A DNA stretch of 26,232 nucleotides, taken from positions 1 through 26,232 of the forward strand of contig DATNFU010000063.1 of assembly GCA_035606235.1 (NCBI GenBank), given 5' to 3'. Positions 16,040 to 22,925 of this stretch are shown piece after piece (within the stretch, counting starts at the first letter, position 1; every line of letters begins with the position of its first letter). Both the position numbers and the translations under genes were made by a program. The notes below the pieces were generated by a model that saw nothing but the letters and a program-made list of their open reading frames with translations, had not been told where the DNA came from and did not search any database. This stretch comes from 66-474 sp035606235. GTDB lineage: Bacteria; Pseudomonadota; Gammaproteobacteria; Xanthomonadales; Rhodanobacteraceae.

Positions 16040-16672
16040 ATGAACAATAAATTTCCGCGCGCGGCGGCACTCGCGCTGTTGTGTGCCACCACATTCTGTT
16101 TCGCCTCTCAGGCGCAGGCCGGCGTGCATGGATATCGTGGCGCACACGGGGGGCATTTCGGCGCGACCTATGGCGATGGCAGCGGCGGCGTGACCCACGT
16201 GCGCGGCACGCGCGTGCACGGCGCGCGCGGAACCGCAGGGCACGCCAGCAAGACGACGTATGGTTCGGACGGCAGCATCACCCACAACGGCGGCACCAAC
16301 ATCACCGGTGCCAATGGCGGCAGCTTTACCGGCCGCAACAGTTACACGCGCAATCCGGATGGTTCCTCGCAACGCAGCGATACCGCCTCCGGCACGAATG
16401 CCAATGGCGGCACCTACAACCACAGCGGCGACTGGTCGCGCGGCAGCGATGGTTCGGTCAGCGGCAGTTCGCAAACGACCGCGAGCGGCGCGCGCGGAAC
16501 ATTCGATGCCAGCAGCAGCGCGTCGGGCGGCACCTTCGATCACGACACCACCGCTACCAACGCCGCGGGCGACACCTACACCGGTGAGAGCAGCTACACC
16601 AAGGGCCAGGGCTGGACGCACTCGGGCACCTGCACCGACAGCCAAGGCAATGTGATCTCGTGCGGACACTGA
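16040..16672 (+). CDS. Secreted Gly/Ser/Thr-rich repeat protein, function unknown
   Basis: A 210-residue exported protein. The signal peptide is MNNKFPRAAALALLCATTFC then FASQAQA before GVHG. The mature part has very few hydrophobic residues and is made of loose repeats of Thr/Ser/Asn-Gly-Gly units (TYGSDGSITHNGG, SGTNANGGTYNHSG, SSASGGTFDHDT, GDTYTGESSYT), which suggests a beta-rich or disordered surface polymer. The only mature cysteines are in the C-terminal GTCTDSQGNVISCGH, likely a disulfide-closed end. I recognise no family. ATG 16040 has GAGGAG 8 bases upstream. The next gene begins one base after its stop, so the two are co-translated. A conserved promoter-like block lies upstream, shared with the esterase at 20039. 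A structural or matrix role is a guess. Confidence 0.75.
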   Translation: MNNKFPRAAALALLCATTFCFASQAQAGVHGYRGAHGGHFGATYGDGSGGVTHVRGTRVHGARGTAGHASKTTYGSDGSITHNGGTNITGANGGSFTGRNSYTRNPDGSSQRSDTASGTNANGGTYNHSGDWSRGSDGSVSGSSQTTASGARGTFDASSSASGGTFDHDTTATNAAGDTYTGESSYTKGQGWTHSGTCTDSQGNVISCGH

Positions 16673-16673
16673 G

Positions 16674-17483
16674 ATGGCGCTGCGCTCGCCCTGGTTCCTG
16701 CTGATCGTTGCAGCGTGCGTGTTGCTGGAGTGGCGCTGGCGTAGCGTTTCGCGCCGCGGCTATGACGGCCGCGGCGCGCGGGTTTCGCTGCTGGTCGGTA
16801 TCGGCCGCGTGGCTTTCGCCGCACTGGGCGGATCGCTGCTGGGCAGCGTGTTCCTCTCTGTGTACCGGCTCGCGCCGTGGCATCTGCCGATCAACGATGT
16901 ACGCGTGTGGATCGCCGGATTCTTAGTTGTCGAGTTCGTGTATTACTGGCAGCACCGCGCCAGTCACCGCGTGCGCTGGATGTGGGCCACGCACGCGGTG
17001 CATCACTCGGCCGAACAGATGACCTTGCTCTCGGCGCTGCGCCTGGGCTGGACCGGCGTGCTCTCGCTGGACTGGATATTCTATCTCGCGCCGGTGCTGC
17101 TCGGCTTCGATCCGCGCATGATCCTGCTGCTGCTCGCGGTGAACCTGCGTTATCAATTTTTTCTGCACACCGAAGCAGTCGGCAGGCTCGGTCCGCTGGA
17201 ATGGATATTCAATACGCCCGCGCATCATCGCGTGCACCACGGCAGCAATGCCGAATATCTGGACTGCAATTACGGCGGGGTGCTGATCGTATTCGACCGA
17301 TTGTTCGGAACTTTGCGCCAGCAAAAACCCGATGTGCCGATCCGCTACGGATTGGCGCATCCGCTGCCCGCGCCAGGCGTGCTTGCCACCGCGTTCGGCG
17401 AATGGAAGCGGTTGTTTGCAGATCTCCGCAATGCTTCGGACAGGCGCACGATGCTGCGCATCGCCTTTGGCAACCCGAGCTGA
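16674..17483 (+). CDS. Fatty acid hydroxylase / sterol desaturase superfamily membrane protein
   Basis: A 269-residue integral membrane di-iron oxygenase-like protein. Hydrophobic segments lie at about 6-19, 38-62 and 79-92, with more around 128-160. The histidine clusters that bind iron are all present: HRASH (H94, H98), HAVHH (H107, H110, H111) and HHRVHH (H184, H185, H188, H189), plus H165 in FFLHTE. The family hydroxylates or desaturates lipids such as fatty acids, sterols or carotenoids. Here the substrate is unknown; a membrane lipid is likely in a bacterium. Its ATG is one base after the stop of the Gly-rich secreted protein, so expression is coupled to that gene and probably to the conserved promoter-like block. 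A link between surface protein and lipid modification is inference. Confidence 0.87.
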   Translation: MALRSPWFLLIVAACVLLEWRWRSVSRRGYDGRGARVSLLVGIGRVAFAALGGSLLGSVFLSVYRLAPWHLPINDVRVWIAGFLVVEFVYYWQHRASHRVRWMWATHAVHHSAEQMTLLSALRLGWTGVLSLDWIFYLAPVLLGFDPRMILLLLAVNLRYQFFLHTEAVGRLGPLEWIFNTPAHHRVHHGSNAEYLDCNYGGVLIVFDRLFGTLRQQKPDVPIRYGLAHPLPAPGVLATAFGEWKRLFADLRNASDRRTMLRIAFGNPS

Positions 17484-17569
17484 CCGGGCGCGCGTTTTCA
17501 TCACGTGACCTCAACGGCACGCACACAATGATGATTCGCGTTCCGTTGCACTGCCAAGGAGGGTTCACC

Positions 17570-17797
17570 ATGCCGCGCGGCGACAAATCCAGCTATACCG
17601 GCAAGCAGAAACGCAAGGCCGAGCATATCGAGGAAAGTTACGAGGAGCGCGGCGTCTCCAAGGACGAGGCCGAGGAGCGCGCCTGGCGCACGGTCAATAA
17701 GCAGGATGGCGGCGGCAAGAAATCCGGCGCGAAGAAATCCGGCGCGAAGAAATCCGGCGCGCGCAAACGCGGCTCCGGCGTGCGCTCACGCAGCTAG
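17570..17797 (+). CDS. Small basic stress-type protein (often named plasmid stabilization protein)
   Basis: A 75-residue hydrophilic protein. The N-terminal core (MPRGDKSSYTGKQKRKAEHI, then EESYEERGVSKDEAEERAWRTVNK) matches a widespread small family that databases often call plasmid stabilization protein; no toxin-antitoxin function is shown by the sequence. The tail is a Lys/Ser/Gly/Ala/Arg stretch built from three exact KKSGA units and looks able to bind nucleic acid. The start is firm: AAGGAGGG, a near-perfect ribosome site, sits 7 bases before ATG 17570, which suggests high expression. An in-frame ATG upstream is disfavoured. It stands about 86 bases after the hydroxylase and 54 bases before the DUF421 gene, at the head of a stress-type gene run. 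Confidence 0.75.
   Translation: MPRGDKSSYTGKQKRKAEHIEESYEERGVSKDEAEERAWRTVNKQDGGGKKSGAKKSGAKKSGARKRGSGVRSRS
17717..17761 (+). repeat. Three exact 15-bp tandem repeats within the small basic protein gene
   Basis: The unit AAGAAATCCGGCGCG occurs three times without a mismatch at 17717-17731, 17732-17746 and 17747-17761, encoding KKSGA three times. A fourth degraded unit (CGCAAACGCGGCTCC) follows. The unit length is a multiple of three, so gain or loss of units would keep the frame. Confidence 0.95.
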
Positions 17798-17851
17798 AGG
17801 CAGCCTCCGCCGTCACTCGTGATCAACGTCTGAACTCCAGGGAGGACTGTC

Positions 17852-18322
17852 ATGCACGACATGTTCGATCTTGCGATGCCGGCGTGGGAATTGGCCTTGC
17901 GCGCCGCGATTGTCTATGCGGTGCTGCTGATCCTGCTGCGACTATCTGGCAAACGCACGCTGGGCGAACTGAGCGTGTTCGATCTGATCGTGGTGATTGT
18001 GCTCGGCAGCGCGGTGCGCACCTCGATGATCGGAAACGACAAGTCTCTTATCGGTGGCCTGATCGTCGTGGCGGTTTTGTTGTTGCTCGATTACATCATC
18101 GCCTGGCTGGCCGCGCGCTTTCGCCCATTCGCGCACGCGCTGCAAGGCCGGCCGGTGCTGATCGCGCGCGATGGCGTGGTGTTCAGCGACGTGCTGAAAA
18201 AATGCAACATACCGCCCGGCGCGTTCGACGCGGCCCTGCGCAAGCAAAGCATCAGCACCGAGCAGATCGGGCAGGCCATCCTCGAAGCCAGCGGTTCCAT
18301 TACCATCTGCAAGCGTGGCTGA
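17852..18322 (+). CDS. DUF421 (YetF-like) membrane protein
   Basis: A 156-residue protein. The N-terminal half has two or three hydrophobic helices (about 12-32, 43-58, 67-89) around the family signature LRLSGKRTLGELSVFDLIVVIVLG. The C-terminal half is the small cytosolic YetF domain: RPVLIARDGVVFSDVLKKCN, then ALRKQSISTEQIGQAILEASGSITI, matching the RKQGI...AILE pattern of the family. The biochemical role of DUF421 proteins is not settled; they recur in stress and sporulation contexts in other bacteria. It is shorter than Bacillus YetF (about 230), as expected for the one-domain form. ATG 17852 has GGGAGGA about 6 bases upstream. It precedes the iron permease-like gene by 24 bases, so the two are probably co-transcribed. 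Confidence 0.85.
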   Translation: MHDMFDLAMPAWELALRAAIVYAVLLILLRLSGKRTLGELSVFDLIVVIVLGSAVRTSMIGNDKSLIGGLIVVAVLLLLDYIIAWLAARFRPFAHALQGRPVLIARDGVVFSDVLKKCNIPPGAFDAALRKQSISTEQIGQAILEASGSITICKRG

Positions 18323-18346
18323 CGCGACCGCATTGAGGAAGTTTCG

Positions 18347-18799
18347 ATGAATCATCCCTCGCCATTCTCGCGTTTCGCGCAGTGGGTGGCGCGTGCATCC
18401 GGCACACCGGCTATCTTCGTGATTGCAGTGGCGATCATAGTCGGCTGGGGAGCCAGCGGGCCGCTGTTCCACTTCAGCGACACCTGGCAACTGGTGATCA
18501 ATACCGGCACCACGATCGTGACGTTTCTGATGGTATTCCTGATCCAGAACACGCAAAACCGCGATACCGCCGCGGTACAGGCCAAGCTCGATGAACTGAT
18601 CCGCGCGACCAAGTTGGCCAACAACGCGATGCTGGATCTGGAGGATGTTGATGACAAGACGCTTGAACGCCTGCGCGAGCATTATCGCAAGCTGGCCGAA
18701 CAGGCGCCCGGCGACATCAACAAGATGTTGGACGAATACGAGCGCAAGCTGGAGCAGAAGATTGGAGACAAGCATAAGGCAGTCGAGGAACGCGGCTGA
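18347..18799 (+). CDS. Low-affinity iron permease family protein (Fet4-like domain)
   Basis: A 150-residue inner-membrane protein with two hydrophobic helices: about 20-43 (TPAIFVIAVAIIVGWGASGP) and 48-66 (TWQLVINTGTTIVTFLMVFL). They are followed by the strongly conserved IQNTQNRDTAAVQAKLDELIRAT and an acidic, coiled-coil-like C-terminal tail. This is the bacterial short form of the family named after yeast Fet4. Metal transport has not been established for these short forms, so the name is by homology only. ATG 18347 has GAGGAA 6 bases upstream. It lies 24 bases after the DUF421 gene and 85 bases before the SDR gene. The group looks like a stress-response run, as such genes are commonly found together. 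Confidence 0.85.
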   Translation: MNHPSPFSRFAQWVARASGTPAIFVIAVAIIVGWGASGPLFHFSDTWQLVINTGTTIVTFLMVFLIQNTQNRDTAAVQAKLDELIRATKLANNAMLDLEDVDDKTLERLREHYRKLAEQAPGDINKMLDEYERKLEQKIGDKHKAVEERG

Positions 18800-18884
18800 T
18801 TCGCGTGCGGCGACGCGGGCCCCTCTACATCGTCGTGACGGCGCGCGGACGAAACTCGCGGGAAACCCAAACCGCAGGCAAGCC

Positions 18885-19874
18885 ATGGGCAAGCAAGGTG
18901 CCAAGGCCACGCTGGCCAGACAGCGCAAGATCCAGTCCGAAACCGATCGCGCCGACCGCAGGCGCGGCGCGCGCAAATCGGGCGCGGCCGCCAGGAAAAA
19001 AGCTGCGCAGACCGCTCCGCGAAAGTACCCCCGCAACCCGCTGCCAGCGCAGCATCAGCAAAAGCCCGGCGATGAGCGCGCGCTGCAACCGCGTCCGGAA
19101 TACCGGGCTGCGGAATATCAGGGCAGCGAGAAGCTCGCGGAGATGACTGCGCTCATCACCGGCGCCGATTCAGGCATCGGCCGCGCGGTGGCGGTGCTGT
19201 TCGCGCGCGAAGGCGCGGATGTCGCGATCGTGTACTTGAGCGAGGACGAAGACGCCGAGGAAACCCGATCCGCGGTCGAGAATGAAGGCCGCCGCTGCCT
19301 GCTGATCAAGGGCGATGTCACCGACCCTGCATTCTGCGAATCCGCGGTGGAGCAGACCGTGGACAAGTTCGGCAAACTCTCGATCCTGGTCAACAACGCC
19401 GCGTTCCAGAGCCACGCCGAAAAACTGGAAGACATTACCGAGGAACACTTCGACGAAACGCTGCACACCAATCTGTACGGCTATTTCCACATGGCCAAGG
19501 CCGCGCTTCCGCACCTGCATGAGGGCGACAGCATCATCAACACCGGTTCGGAAACCGGGTTGTTCGGCAACGAGCACCTGCTGGATTATGCGATGACCAA
19601 GGGCGGCATCCACGCTTTTACCAAATCGCTGGCGGCCAATCTCGCGGCACAAGGCATTCGCGTGAACGCCGTTGCGCCCGGCCCGGTGTGGACGCCGTTG
19701 AATCCGTCCGACAGCCCGGCGGAGAAGGTCAAGGATTTCGGCAAGCAAAGCCCGATGGGCCGGCCCGCACAGCCGGAGGAGATCGCGCCGGCCTATGTGT
19801 TCCTTGCTTCACCCGCGTGTGCGAGTTACATCAGCGGCGCGATTCTGCCGGTCATGGGCGGCCCCACCGGTTGA
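18885..19874 (+). CDS. SDR family oxidoreductase (YghA/general stress protein 39-like) with basic N-terminal extension
   Basis: A 329-residue short-chain dehydrogenase/reductase. The Rossmann motif is TGADSGIG (92-99), followed by VNNAA; catalytic residues are S222 in NTGSETG, Y235 and K239 in YAMTK; APGPVWTPL follows the active site. The region from about residue 53 (RNPLPAQHQQKPGDE...YQGSEKLAEM) matches the leader of YghA/GSP39 enzymes, which reduce aldehydes or ketones with NADPH in stressed cells. Residues 1-50 are unusual: rich in Lys, Arg and Ala (RRRGARKSGAAARKKAA) and beyond the normal family length of about 290. ATG 18885 has only AGG upstream; no better start exists before the conserved region. 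The extension resembles in composition the tail of the small basic protein at 17570. Confidence 0.88.
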   Translation: MGKQGAKATLARQRKIQSETDRADRRRGARKSGAAARKKAAQTAPRKYPRNPLPAQHQQKPGDERALQPRPEYRAAEYQGSEKLAEMTALITGADSGIGRAVAVLFAREGADVAIVYLSEDEDAEETRSAVENEGRRCLLIKGDVTDPAFCESAVEQTVDKFGKLSILVNNAAFQSHAEKLEDITEEHFDETLHTNLYGYFHMAKAALPHLHEGDSIINTGSETGLFGNEHLLDYAMTKGGIHAFTKSLAANLAAQGIRVNAVAPGPVWTPLNPSDSPAEKVKDFGKQSPMGRPAQPEEIAPAYVFLASPACASYISGAILPVMGGPTG

Positions 19875-19913
19875 AACTTGCGCCGGAGTTGGGCGAGGCG
19901 AAATCTGCAATGG

Positions 19914-20013
19914 ATTTGTAAGCGGATATTGCTGCGTGCCGTTTCCGCAACAGGCGCTGACATTCGTGTGCGTGGTGGAAATACTTTTGCCCGCACATTG
20001 CGCGACACTGCGC
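19914..20013 (+). promoter_or_regulatory. Conserved promoter-like module, copy B
   Basis: This is the second copy of the block at 15895-15994, collinear with it without any gap. It has ATTTGTAAGCGGAT-TTGCTG (19914-19934), CTGACA (19957-19962) as -35, a 17-base spacer and AATACT (19980-19985) as -10, a good sigma-70 promoter. Transcription would start near 19992, leaving a leader of about 45 bases before the esterase ATG. The upstream box would be centred near -68, suiting an activator. Confidence 0.55.
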
Positions 20014-20038
20014 GCCACCACGGTTGCCGGAGCGCATG

Positions 20039-20971
20039 ATGGACCGCACGCGGACGAAGATCGCGATCAGTTTGGCGAGCGCCTTGCTCGTGCTCGGCAG
20101 CGTCCACGCCGGGCCTCTGCGTGAGCTGCTGATGCAGCGTCGCTCCGGCGGCATGCCGCAACGCTACAGCAGGGAGGTCACGCTGCCGCCGAATGTGCGC
20201 GTGCAGCGTGATGTCGCGTACGGCAGCGATCCGCAGCAGCGGTTCGATGTCTATCTGCCGCCGCGGGCGCACGATGCGCCGGTGATCCTGCTGGTGCACG
20301 GCGGCGGCTGGCAACGCGGTGACAAGGCGATGAACAACGTGGTGCAGAACAAGCTCACGCGCTGGGTGCCACGCGGGCTCGTGCTGATCTCGGTGGATTA
20401 CCCGATGCTGCCGCAGGCCGATCCGCTGCAGCAGGCGCGCAGCGTGGCGCAGGCGCTCGCCTGGGCGCAGCGTCACGCGGCGGAGTGGGGCGCCGATCCG
20501 CGCAAGTTCATCCTGATGGGCCACTCGGCCGGCTCGCATCTGATTTCGCTGATCAGCGCCGAACCCTCGATCGCGATTTCGGCGGGCGCGCAGCCGTGGC
20601 TCGGCACGGTGGCGCTGGACAGTGCGGCCTTCGATGTCGCGCAGATCATGCGCGGTCACCACTTGCCGCTCTACGACCAGGCTTTCGGCAGCGATCCCTC
20701 CTCCTGGAACGCCGCCTCGCCGCTTGCGCAACTGCACTCGCGCATGGCGCCGTTCCTGGCGGTGTGTTCCTCACGCCGCGACGAATCCTGTCCGCAGGCG
20801 CAGGCTTTCGTGGACAAGGCGCGCAGCTTCGGTACGCAGGCGCGCGTGCTGCCGGAAAACCTGAGCCACGAGGAGATCAACGAACAGCTCGGGTTGCCTT
20901 CCGGCTACACCACACAGGTGGAGGCATTCATGGCGGGCTTGGATCCGGCGGTGGCGAGTGCGTTGCGATGA
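20039..20971 (+). CDS. Secreted alpha/beta hydrolase, esterase/lipase (HGGG/GHSAG type)
   Basis: A 310-residue exported esterase-like enzyme. The signal peptide is MDRTRTKIAISLASALLVLG then SVHA before GPLRE. The oxyanion-hole motif is VHGGGW (H87), the nucleophile elbow GHSAGSH with S163, and the likely catalytic His is H277 in NLSHEEIN. YGSDPQQRFDVYLP before the core is typical of the carboxylesterase/kynurenine formamidase-like branch; the substrate cannot be assigned. Two adjacent ATGs exist at 20036 and 20039; GGAG at 20029-20032 sits 6 bases before 20039, which is preferred. It has its own promoter-like block, shared with the Gly-rich protein gene, and ends in a strong terminator. It is therefore likely a separate transcription unit even though it follows the SDR gene by 164 bases. 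Confidence 0.85.
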   Translation: MDRTRTKIAISLASALLVLGSVHAGPLRELLMQRRSGGMPQRYSREVTLPPNVRVQRDVAYGSDPQQRFDVYLPPRAHDAPVILLVHGGGWQRGDKAMNNVVQNKLTRWVPRGLVLISVDYPMLPQADPLQQARSVAQALAWAQRHAAEWGADPRKFILMGHSAGSHLISLISAEPSIAISAGAQPWLGTVALDSAAFDVAQIMRGHHLPLYDQAFGSDPSSWNAASPLAQLHSRMAPFLAVCSSRRDESCPQAQAFVDKARSFGTQARVLPENLSHEEINEQLGLPSGYTTQVEAFMAGLDPAVASALR

Positions 20972-20983
20972 ACACGACGGCCG

Positions 20984-21016
20984 TAAAAAAAGACCGCGTT
21001 GCGCGGTCTTTTTTTT
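20984..21016. terminator. Strong bidirectional Rho-independent terminator
   Basis: The stem AGACCGCG (20991-20998) pairs with CGCGGTCT (21002-21009) over a TTG loop. It is flanked by seven A on the left and eight T on the right, so it can act on either strand. It lies 12 bases after the esterase stop. Confidence 0.93.
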
Positions 21017-21128
21017 GAACTGGATATGGGCGGAGGAGCATCTAACCACATCGTCGACCGTCGCTCCGATGCGATTTTGCAGGTTCGACATTGCGCGCGC
21101 GTCCCCATAGTTGCCGCTTCGGGAAGCC

Positions 21129-21161
21129 AGCCGGGCTCGAGCGAGATCGCACCGCCCGGCT
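21129..21161. other. Hairpin in the esterase/HAF intergenic region
   Basis: AGCCGGGC (21129-21136) and GCCCGGCT (21154-21161) form a perfect 8-bp stem with a 17-base loop. The surrounding gap 21017-21251 has no gene I can support. No known riboswitch or sRNA signature is evident on either strand. It could be part of a structured RNA or a leftover repeat. Confidence 0.3.
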
Positions 21162-21217
21162 GCCGGCGCCGAAATTGGCTGACGGTGCAGCTTGCTAACC
21201 GATGGCTGAGGTGCAGA

Positions 21218-21247
21218 AGAGGCTCCGCGTCGCTGCGCGGAGCCTCT
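21218..21247 (-). terminator. Terminator hairpin downstream of the HAF-repeat gene
   Basis: The 12-bp perfect stem AGAGGCTCCGCG (21218-21229) pairs with CGCGGAGCCTCT (21236-21247), with a 6-base loop. It starts 4 bases past the stop of the minus-strand HAF-repeat gene. The T-tract is poor on both sides (TTCTGC on the minus strand), so termination could be partial. Confidence 0.7.
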
Positions 21248-21251
21248 GCTT

Positions 21252-22244
21252 TCAGCGGTGCCGCTGGTTTGTTCCCACGGGTGTGGCGATGAAGCCGTGG
21301 CGCTTTCCGGCGGTATCGAAGTATTCGCCGGCCACGGTACCGAGATTGTTGATCGTGGTCGCGATCGTTGCGATCGCCCCTGGCACGTCGATATCCTGGA
21401 ATTGCGACCGTGTTTTGACGAATCCGTGGATCGCGCCCGATGCGCTTGCGTAATAGCCGGCGATCTGGCCGCGGTCATTGATTGCAAATGTGGCCGTACT
21501 CGCTGCGTCCGGCACGTCGATGGTCGAGAGCTGCCCGTTTGCCGCGCGATAGAAGCCGTGCGGGACGAGCGGGTTGGTATCCCAATAACCCACGGATTCG
21601 CCCTTGTTGTTCAAGCCGAGCGGATAAGTATCGCGCGCACCGGCAACATTGATCGGCGTGTCGGATCCATAGCGGCGCAATATCCCGTGGAAGGCGCCGT
21701 CCGCGTCCCAATACACTCCGAGGATCGTGCCGAACGGGCTGATAGCGTCCACGTTCGAGTTGAGATGGCCCGGAAAGTCGACCGTTTCGAAATGGCCCTG
21801 CCGAATCGTGAAACCATGCTGTACCCCCGTTGCATCGGCGTAGGCGCCGAACGTTGAACCGGTATCGTCAGGCCCACCCGCGGCACTGAAGTAGGTGCCC
21901 AAGACACCCGGATCGAGCGGCTCGAACCGGCCGTGACGATAGGTCATGGCGTGCGCCGCGTTTCCGGGAAGACTGTATTGGCCGGCCAGTTCGCCGAAAT
22001 CGTTGATGCCCCAGAAAATCGTTTGCGATGCACCCGGAAAGTCGAGCGTCTGATAGAGGTAGCTGGCGGACGCGGTGAGCGGAGTGAGCTTGCAGGCGTT
22101 CTCCGCAGGCGTTGCCGGTGTGCGTGCATCGGCGCTGCTGCAGCCGGCTTTTGCCGAGGCCATGGCAGGCATGCCGACGGAGAGGAGAATGAGAAGGGTG
22201 GCCGCTCTTGTGAGCTGGCCATGGGAACGGCGATGATGTGACAT
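21252..22244 (-). CDS. Secreted HAF-repeat (extracellular repeat) protein
   Basis: A 330-residue exported protein. A hydrophobic N-terminal signal segment (about residues 12-32, LTRAATLLILLSVGMPAMAS) ends in an Ala-rich cleavage region. The rest is about six repeats of 40-45 residues with the pattern (I/L)N-x-x-G-x-(I/L)-x-G-x-Y ... HGF ... D-x-PGA, for example GINDFGELAGQYS, AINDRGQIAGYY, TINNLGTVAGEYFD and repeated HGF. This is the HAF repeat family of probable extracellular beta-propeller-like proteins, whose function is unknown. ATG 22244 has a strong AAGGAG about 8 bases upstream; the open frame to 22313 is not supported. It is divergent from the sigma factor/kinase pair, which makes it a natural candidate target of that system, though this is inference. 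A terminator follows directly. Confidence 0.85.
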   Translation of the reverse strand: MSHHRRSHGQLTRAATLLILLSVGMPAMASAKAGCSSADARTPATPAENACKLTPLTASASYLYQTLDFPGASQTIFWGINDFGELAGQYSLPGNAAHAMTYRHGRFEPLDPGVLGTYFSAAGGPDDTGSTFGAYADATGVQHGFTIRQGHFETVDFPGHLNSNVDAISPFGTILGVYWDADGAFHGILRRYGSDTPINVAGARDTYPLGLNNKGESVGYWDTNPLVPHGFYRAANGQLSTIDVPDAASTATFAINDRGQIAGYYASASGAIHGFVKTRSQFQDIDVPGAIATIATTINNLGTVAGEYFDTAGKRHGFIATPVGTNQRHR

Positions 22245-22379
22245 GACTTCACTCCTTGATGTGGATGCAACGGGCGATGGCGTTGCGAAGGCCTGCGGCC
22301 CGAATTGCGCCATCTCCCTCTACAGCGCAAAACGACCGCGAGTACCGACACGGTCAGAACGGACGTCTTTGCTGCGCGC

Positions 22380-22925
22380 ATGAACGCCGAACTCCAAATC
22401 ACGGAAATCCTGGCGCGCGCGGCAGGCGGCGATGTCGCGGCCATCGATGCGCTGGTTCCGAAGATCTACGCCACACTGCACCGTCTTGCGCACCGCCAGC
22501 GCGCGGGCGAAGCGGCGCACACGCTCGAAACGACGGCGTTGGTCCACGAGGCTTATCTGCAACTGGCGAACCTGGGCGACATCCGGTTCGCCGATCGCGC
22601 GCACTTGTACGCCTATATGAGCCAAGTGATGCGCCACATTCTGGTGGACCATGCGCGCCGCAAGAAAGCGCAGAAGCGGCAGGCGCCGGCAATCACGACG
22701 GAACCGAAAGCGCCGGAAATAATCGACGTGCTGGCCATCGACGAGGCGATAGATAGGCTGGCGGCGTTGGATCCGCGGCTTGCACGCGTGGCCGAGCTGC
22801 GCTTGTTCGCCGATCTTTCGAGCCCGGAAATCGCCGAAGTGGTCGGCGTCAATGCACGCACCGTCGAGCGCGACTGGCTGAAGGCGCGCACGTTCCTGTC
22901 AGCCTGCCTGATGCCCGATGCATGA
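22380..22925 (+). CDS. ECF-type RNA polymerase sigma factor (TIGR02999-like)
   Basis: A 181-residue sigma-70 family factor. Region 2 shows ETTALVHEAYLQLA and FADRAHLYAYMSQVMRHILV followed by DHARRKKAQKR; region 4 shows LDPRLARVAELRLFADLSSPEIAEVVGVNARTVERDWLKAR. The linked DHARRKKAxKR and RTVERDW motifs are typical of the TIGR02999 group of extracytoplasmic-function-like sigma factors, which usually stand beside a Ser/Thr protein kinase instead of an anti-sigma factor. That is exactly the arrangement here. ATG 22380 is the best start; ribosome site is weak. The last 8 bases overlap the kinase gene if ATG 22918 is used. Phosphorylation of the sigma factor by the kinase is a reasonable hypothesis from similar loci, not shown here. 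Confidence 0.9.
   Translation: MNAELQITEILARAAGGDVAAIDALVPKIYATLHRLAHRQRAGEAAHTLETTALVHEAYLQLANLGDIRFADRAHLYAYMSQVMRHILVDHARRKKAQKRQAPAITTEPKAPEIIDVLAIDEAIDRLAALDPRLARVAELRLFADLSSPEIAEVVGVNARTVERDWLKARTFLSACLMPDA

Noticed and set aside
17570..17797. Toxin-antitoxin or plasmid maintenance role for the small basic protein
   Set aside because: The database name is historical; there is no partner gene and the context is chromosomal stress genes.
21017..21217. Cyclic-di-GMP (GEMM) type riboswitch upstream or downstream of the HAF gene
   Set aside because: The conserved GEMM core sequences are not present on either strand, and the region is downstream of both neighbouring genes.
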